Assembly: GCA_900546355.1 (NCBI GenBank)
Contig: URCM01000058.1
Span: forward strand, 1 to 19,228
Direction of reading: 5' to 3'
DNA: 19,228 bases
Source of the DNA: an uncultured Bacteroides sp.
GTDB lineage: Bacteria; Bacteroidota; Bacteroidia; Bacteroidales; Bacteroidaceae
Below, one piece after another: positions 15,274 through 19,228 of the stretch; the first letter of the stretch is position 1; each line of letters opens with the position of its first letter. A program made the translations under genes and the position numbers. Below the pieces are notes generated by a model that made no database searches, was not told the origin of the DNA, and saw only the letters and a list, made by a program, of their open reading frames with translations.

Positions 15274-16221
15274 TCACTCGTTCAGCGCACCACAATGGGG
15301 GCAAACACCTTTAGTACGCAACTTCGCCCCACACGCTCCACATACATACGGATAGCGGTCCGACTTACGGAACCAGCGGAGACACCCCATACCGTAAACG
15401 ATAAGACACACATAAGCTAAGTAAACAGGGACATATGTGAAAAACACATAAATGAAAATGCAACATGAAACCAACCCCACCAAGTAGAAGAAAGCTACCT
15501 CGGCCTTCGCCTGGTGGAACAAATCATCGAGCACCGCCACACCTACCAGCACAATCAACCACACGCACACAATGAAGAAACCCAAGATAAAAGGAACATC
15601 GAACGGGTTCAGTGAAGGCTCGTAATAATACCGCTCCCATGTATCGGGAACAAAATGCTGGACACTATTATAGGTCGTAGCGGCTATTGCCATCAAAAGC
15701 GACAAAAGAAGCGGGAATATACTATCGATGTCATTCAACCAAATAAGCTTGATTTGCTTACGCCGCACCGCCCGGTAGACGAACCATAAGAAAAACACCG
15801 CCAGCACCAAAAAGAAAGGCAAGGTGTGCACATTGCTGAAGAAATGAATAAAACGGGAAATAGGGTCGACGGGTACAATGTTTTCCAACAAACGATGTTC
15901 CTGAATCCAGCCGATGGTCTCCTGGTCACGCGCCACTTTCACCCATACCGAATCCACAGAATCTTGCGGATGGATATCAAATTCCGCCACCACCACTTTA
16001 TCGCCCCGTACCAACGCCACGGTATCCATAAACGGAAGCATGTGAAGCCACAACGTGTCCGCCTCTACCTGAAAATTGCTGTTCAGCGCATACGCCCGCG
16101 TATAGACACAGACAGAGTCGCCTCCTGCCCTGCCATCGGAAACATACATCGGACGGTAATGGCAAGCCGTGACCAGTGCCAGCACAATCAAAAACGGAAT
16201 GATGTATTTACTCTTCGGCAT
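15274..16221 (-). CDS. Putative lipoprotein/multi-span membrane protein with C-terminal zinc ribbon
   Basis: 315 residues of unrecognised function. The N-terminus is a signal peptide with a lipobox-like VTAC (Cys20). Residues about 25-115 are soluble and presumably periplasmic; VWVKVARDQETIGWI at 92-106 resembles a bacterial SH3-type strand pair. Membrane segments follow near 134-150, 167-184, 208-231 and 243-279 (the last probably two). The C-terminus has a short zinc ribbon, Cys294, Cys297, Cys307 and Cys310 (CGAC and CPHC), likely cytoplasmic. It lies 69 bp after the U32 gene with no clear promoter between them, so it is perhaps the third gene of the metA transcript. It may sense or bind wall material outside and signal inside, but that is inference. 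Confidence 0.6.
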   Translation of the reverse strand: MPKSKYIIPFLIVLALVTACHYRPMYVSDGRAGGDSVCVYTRAYALNSNFQVEADTLWLHMLPFMDTVALVRGDKVVVAEFDIHPQDSVDSVWVKVARDQETIGWIQEHRLLENIVPVDPISRFIHFFSNVHTLPFFLVLAVFFLWFVYRAVRRKQIKLIWLNDIDSIFPLLLSLLMAIAATTYNSVQHFVPDTWERYYYEPSLNPFDVPFILGFFIVCVWLIVLVGVAVLDDLFHQAKAEVAFFYLVGLVSCCIFIYVFFTYVPVYLAYVCLIVYGMGCLRWFRKSDRYPYVCGACGAKLRTKGVCPHCGALNE

Positions 16222-16290
16222 ATCTTATTCTTATTTTTTATTTCCATTCACCACAGAAAGCTGGGAGTGATACAGATTTTTTTCATTTCT

Positions 16291-18111
16291 TCATTTATCC
16301 GCATACACATTCATCCGGCACGCCTTGCAATCGAACGCCAAGCGGAAACGGCGTCCGTCCGCACTCACTAAAGAATAAGGTTCACGATACGGAGAACGTT
16401 TTCCCTGATGCCGAGGACACCAGCCCATACTATACCGCACGCAATGCTTGCATTCCATCAACACCGCATCGTGCGGAGGCTCTTTCTCGAAGGCCGGAGC
16501 GATGTGCCCCACTCCGTGCGAACGGTAAAACGCTTCCGCCTCACGGTTCATTACATTGCCCCGATAATCCAGTTCTTTTACAGGGAACGGATGGGTGGTT
16601 TGCGTCCATCGGGTCCGCTCCTGAGGATAGGTAATGCGGCGCGCCGAGAGCAAACGCTCCACGCCCCGGCGGCGCAGGTCGGAAAGCTCGGACGAAGGGA
16701 TAAACCAGTCTTCCTTAAAACCGACACGTACCGTTTTCGCCTCAAAAGGCGTATTGCCCAACTTGCCCAGCTGAGCTTTCAGGTTTTCGGTTTGCGGTGT
16801 GCGGGCGGCTTCTTTCGCCCGTTCCAACACCACACTTGCACATACCCCGTCTTCATCGGCCAGGGTGAGGGTGAAACCGAAGTTATTTTCTTCCAGGCTC
16901 ATGTCTACCGCTATCTTCCGTTCCGCGGATTTCTTCTGCATCGCACGCTCAAAGGCTTGGTCGAAGTTGCGGTATAGTACCGTCTTGGGACGGATGCGGC
17001 GAGGCATCTCCTGAGGGAAAAGCTTGTTGCCTTCCACCCGGTTCACCCGAAAGCCTTGCAGCTTGCCTTGCTCGTCGAGGTAACACAATCCGTCTCCATT
17101 GGCAAAAGGTTTCACACCCGCCACGGTAAGAAACGTGCCCCGCACCTCTTTCACCGTACCCACTTCCTCGCCCAGCGATTTCGGGGTGTCCAGGTTAAAG
17201 ATACCAGGATTGCGCCCGTGAAGGAAGTAATCGGTAAAGCCCCGGCTGAAGCTCTTGTCCAATTGTGGACGGAACACTGTCCGTACGCTTCCCGAAGAAG
17301 CCCGCACGTATTCCTTCCTGCGTTTGAAAATGGCATCCAGCCGCTGGCGGTAATAAGCCGTCACGTTCTTCACGTACGACACATCCTTCAGTCTTCCTTC
17401 TATCTTGAGCGATGAAGCCCCCGCATCGAGCAAAGCTTCCAGGTTCTCGCTTTGGTTCATATCCTTGAGCGAAAGCAGGTGTTTGTCGTGCGCGATGACT
17501 TTCCCGTCGGCATCCTTCAGGTCGAATGCCAGACGGCAAAACTGGGCACATTCTCCCCGGTTCGCACTCCGTCCGTAACACGCCTGACTTACGTAGCACT
17601 GCCCGCTATAGCTCACGCACAATGCCCCGTGCACGAAAACTTCGAGCAACGTATCGGGGCAAGCGCGATGAATGTTCCGAATCTCTTCCAAGGTCAGTTC
17701 GCGCGCCAGTACCACCTGACGGAATCCGGCTTCCGTCAGGAAACGTACCTTTTCCACCGTACGGTTATCCATCTGCGTACTGGCATGCAAAGGGATGGGA
17801 GGCAAATTGAGGCGCGTGATGCCCATATCCTGCACGATGAGGGCATCGACGCCGATGCGGTATAAGTTCCAAATCATCGCTTCGGTGTCTTCCAACTCTT
17901 CATCCTTCAGGATGGTATTCACCGTCACATAAATGCGTGCCCGGTACAGATGTGCGTAACGCACCAGTTCCGCAATGTCCTCCAACGAGTTTCCTGCGGC
18001 GGCACGCGCCCCGAAACGGGGAGCACCAATATATACGGCATCTGCCCCGTGGTTGATAGCTTCAATTCCACACTCCAAGTTCTTTGCCGGAGCCAATAGT
18101 TCGATAGTCAT
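16291..18111 (-). CDS. U32 family protein (RlhA/YdcP-like)
   Basis: 606 residues from the ATG at 18111; the frame continues to a TTG at 18132, which is less likely. It starts with MTIELLAPAKN, the usual U32 opening, a TIM-barrel-like domain. The family signature is at about 157-175, EVFVHGALCVSYSGQCYVS, with Cys165, Cys172, Cys178, Cys188 and Cys192 as likely iron-sulfur or metal ligands. The length fits the long form with extra C-terminal domains, as in E. coli RlhA, which with prephenate-derived chemistry hydroxylates a 23S rRNA cytidine. It is often annotated as a collagenase-like peptidase. The C-terminal cysteines (CKHC and CKAC) could bind another metal. It lies 24 bp after metA on the same strand. 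Confidence 0.88.
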   Translation of the reverse strand: MTIELLAPAKNLECGIEAINHGADAVYIGAPRFGARAAAGNSLEDIAELVRYAHLYRARIYVTVNTILKDEELEDTEAMIWNLYRIGVDALIVQDMGITRLNLPPIPLHASTQMDNRTVEKVRFLTEAGFRQVVLARELTLEEIRNIHRACPDTLLEVFVHGALCVSYSGQCYVSQACYGRSANRGECAQFCRLAFDLKDADGKVIAHDKHLLSLKDMNQSENLEALLDAGASSLKIEGRLKDVSYVKNVTAYYRQRLDAIFKRRKEYVRASSGSVRTVFRPQLDKSFSRGFTDYFLHGRNPGIFNLDTPKSLGEEVGTVKEVRGTFLTVAGVKPFANGDGLCYLDEQGKLQGFRVNRVEGNKLFPQEMPRRIRPKTVLYRNFDQAFERAMQKKSAERKIAVDMSLEENNFGFTLTLADEDGVCASVVLERAKEAARTPQTENLKAQLGKLGNTPFEAKTVRVGFKEDWFIPSSELSDLRRRGVERLLSARRITYPQERTRWTQTTHPFPVKELDYRGNVMNREAEAFYRSHGVGHIAPAFEKEPPHDAVLMECKHCVRYSMGWCPRHQGKRSPYREPYSLVSADGRRFRLAFDCKACRMNVYADK

Positions 18112-18135
18112 CTCTTTTAATCGACAAGACAATTA

Positions 18136-19059
18136 TTATCTGATTTCATTAATATCATACGGTGTTTCCTGATAAACGTAATAGTTCAGCCAGTTGGAAA
18201 ACAACAGGTTGGCGGTGCTTCGCCAGCGCACCAACGGACCTTTCTCCGGGTCATCGCCACGATAATAGTTTTTAGGCAAATCAATGGGCAACCCCTTTGC
18301 CACATCACGCCGATATTCCCCATCAAGAGTGTACGGAGCGTATTCCGAATGACCTGTCACAAAGAATTCTCTTCCGCCACGCGCCATCACGATATGGACG
18401 CCCGCATCGTCCGATTCGGAAACAATCTGAAGTTCGGGATGTTGTTCGATGTCCGCACGGCGCACCTCGGTATGGCGGCTATGGGGCACGAAAAACACAT
18501 CGTCGAATCCACGGAAGATAGGCAGCTTTTGGAAACCCTCGCACACATGATGCTCGAAGATGCCGAACATCTTCTTGTCGAGCTGGTACTTCGGCACGCC
18601 GTAGTAATGGTACAGCCCCGCCTGCGCCGCCCAGCAGATGTAAAGTGTAGAGGTAACGTGCGTGCGTGCCCAGTCGAAAATGGCCTGAAGCTCACTCCAG
18701 TAGTTCACACTCTCAAAGTCAAGGTGCTCCACAGGCGCACCCGTGATAATCATCCCGTCGAACTTTTCGCCCCGCATCAGGTCGAAGTCGCGGTAGAACG
18801 CCTTCATGTGCTCGATAGGCGTATTCTTCGAGGTATGGCTCCTCAGCTTCATGAAACTCACCTCTATCTGCAAGGGTGAGTTAGAGAGCAAACGGATGAG
18901 GTCGGTCTCGGTAGTTATCTTAATCGGCATCAGGTTGAGGATGACGATTTTCAGCGGACGAATGTCCTGTGTGCTCGCACGCGACGTATCGATAACAAAA
19001 ATATTTTCTTCTTTCAGCAAGTCGATAGCGGGCAATTTATCAGGTAAATTCAGTGGCAT
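18136..19059 (-). CDS. metA: Homoserine O-acyltransferase MetA, predicted acetyl-CoA type
   Basis: 307 residues, cytoplasmic, first committed step of methionine synthesis: it acylates homoserine. The catalytic cysteine is Cys142 in ICWAAQAG, with His237 and Glu239 in TGHSEY. Residue 111 is Glu ([10 protein letters not shown]); in characterised MetA proteins Glu at this position goes with acetyl-CoA and Gly with succinyl-CoA, so the acetyl product is predicted although the family is usually labelled succinyltransferase. Start at the ATG at 19059, about 27 bp after a -7 element. The short leader leaves no room for a SAM riboswitch. It is first in a probable unit with the U32 gene. Confidence 0.95.
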   Translation of the reverse strand: MPLNLPDKLPAIDLLKEENIFVIDTSRASTQDIRPLKIVILNLMPIKITTETDLIRLLSNSPLQIEVSFMKLRSHTSKNTPIEHMKAFYRDFDLMRGEKFDGMIITGAPVEHLDFESVNYWSELQAIFDWARTHVTSTLYICWAAQAGLYHYYGVPKYQLDKKMFGIFEHHVCEGFQKLPIFRGFDDVFFVPHSRHTEVRRADIEQHPELQIVSESDDAGVHIVMARGGREFFVTGHSEYAPYTLDGEYRRDVAKGLPIDLPKNYYRGDDPEKGPLVRWRSTANLLFSNWLNYYVYQETPYDINEIR

Positions 19060-19085
19060 AGATTCATGATTTTTTTAGTCAGCCA

Positions 19086-19117
19086 CAAAGGTAGCATTTT
19101 TTAATGAAGAAACAACG
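19086..19117 (-). promoter_or_regulatory. metA promoter
   Basis: The minus strand reads TACCTTTG (plus-strand 19086-19093), an exact -7 match, preceded at a 20-bp spacer by GTTG (19114-19117) as -33. Transcription would start near 19079, with a leader of about 20 nt. Confidence 0.6.
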
Positions 19118-19179
19118 TCCGGCACAAGCCAATGAATAATTAAAGGCAAAGAATTTACCTCGTGCGGCATCTTAGTTCC

Positions 19180-19187
19180 TATGTTTG
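19180..19187 (+). promoter_or_regulatory. Possible outward promoter for a gene right of the window
   Basis: TATGTTTG is an exact -7 match on the plus strand with a weak TTTA (19154-19157) 22 bp upstream. It is followed at 19193-19208 by a small hairpin, TGCTA-GCAAAA-TAGCA. The gene would be divergent from metA. Evidence is thin. Confidence 0.3.
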
Positions 19188-19228
19188 TAATGTGCTAGCA
19201 AAATAGCATAAAGCCAAGAGAATTATTA

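Noticed and set aside
16291..18111. Collagenase
   Set aside because: The U32 label is historical; the cysteine pattern and length fit the RNA-hydroxylation members better, and no protease motif is seen.
19060..19228. SAM riboswitch upstream of metA
   Set aside because: The promoter leaves a leader of only about 20 nt, and no riboswitch-like pairing was seen.

Overview
The window looks like a chromosomal segment of a gut Bacteroidales bacterium, most likely Bacteroides or Phocaeicola. Several start regions carry the Bacteroides-type -7 element TAnnTTTG with a weak -33 element (guaA, the PIF1-type helicase, the YtrA-type ABC operon, the radical SAM gene, metA). Strong Shine-Dalgarno sequences are largely absent, and the gene content fits (stand-alone TonB receptor, flavodiiron protein, short MetA). 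Most of it is housekeeping sequence; the unusual material lies in the intergenic regions. No rRNA, tRNA, CRISPR array or intact insertion sequence was seen.

Left part (1-5354): GMP synthase guaA (+) and a small metallo-beta-lactamase-fold protein (+) converge on a four-gene minus-strand operon: ABC ATPase, membrane permease, YtrA-type GntR regulator and an unrecognised membrane-anchored 264-aa protein. The genes overlap or nearly touch. An inverted repeat overlapping the operon promoter suggests autoregulation.

Middle (5355-12342): a 425-bp intergenic region holds a 23-bp-phased palindromic repeat array. After it come a PIF1/RecD-like helicase fused to TPRs (+), the decayed remains of a RhuM-Fic/Doc gene (+), and minus-strand genes for a YciO-type YrdC protein with an MscS channel (yciO-mscS order) and a radical SAM protein with a flavodiiron protein (radical SAM-fprA order).

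Right part (12343-19228): a TonB-dependent receptor without SusD (+) faces a minus-strand block of metA, a U32 family protein and a lipoprotein/membrane/zinc-ribbon protein of unknown function. The 564-bp convergent gap between them contains a second, larger copy of the 23-bp-phased repeat, a 13-bp perfect hairpin, a 13-bp long-spaced inverted repeat and a degenerate repeat segment also found at the left window edge.

The best candidate for something undescribed is this dispersed repeat family (about 5571-5650, 14906-15225, and 1-54). The four-gene regulator/ABC operon and the lipoprotein/zinc-ribbon protein are secondary candidates. No complete new defence or biosynthetic system was visible.
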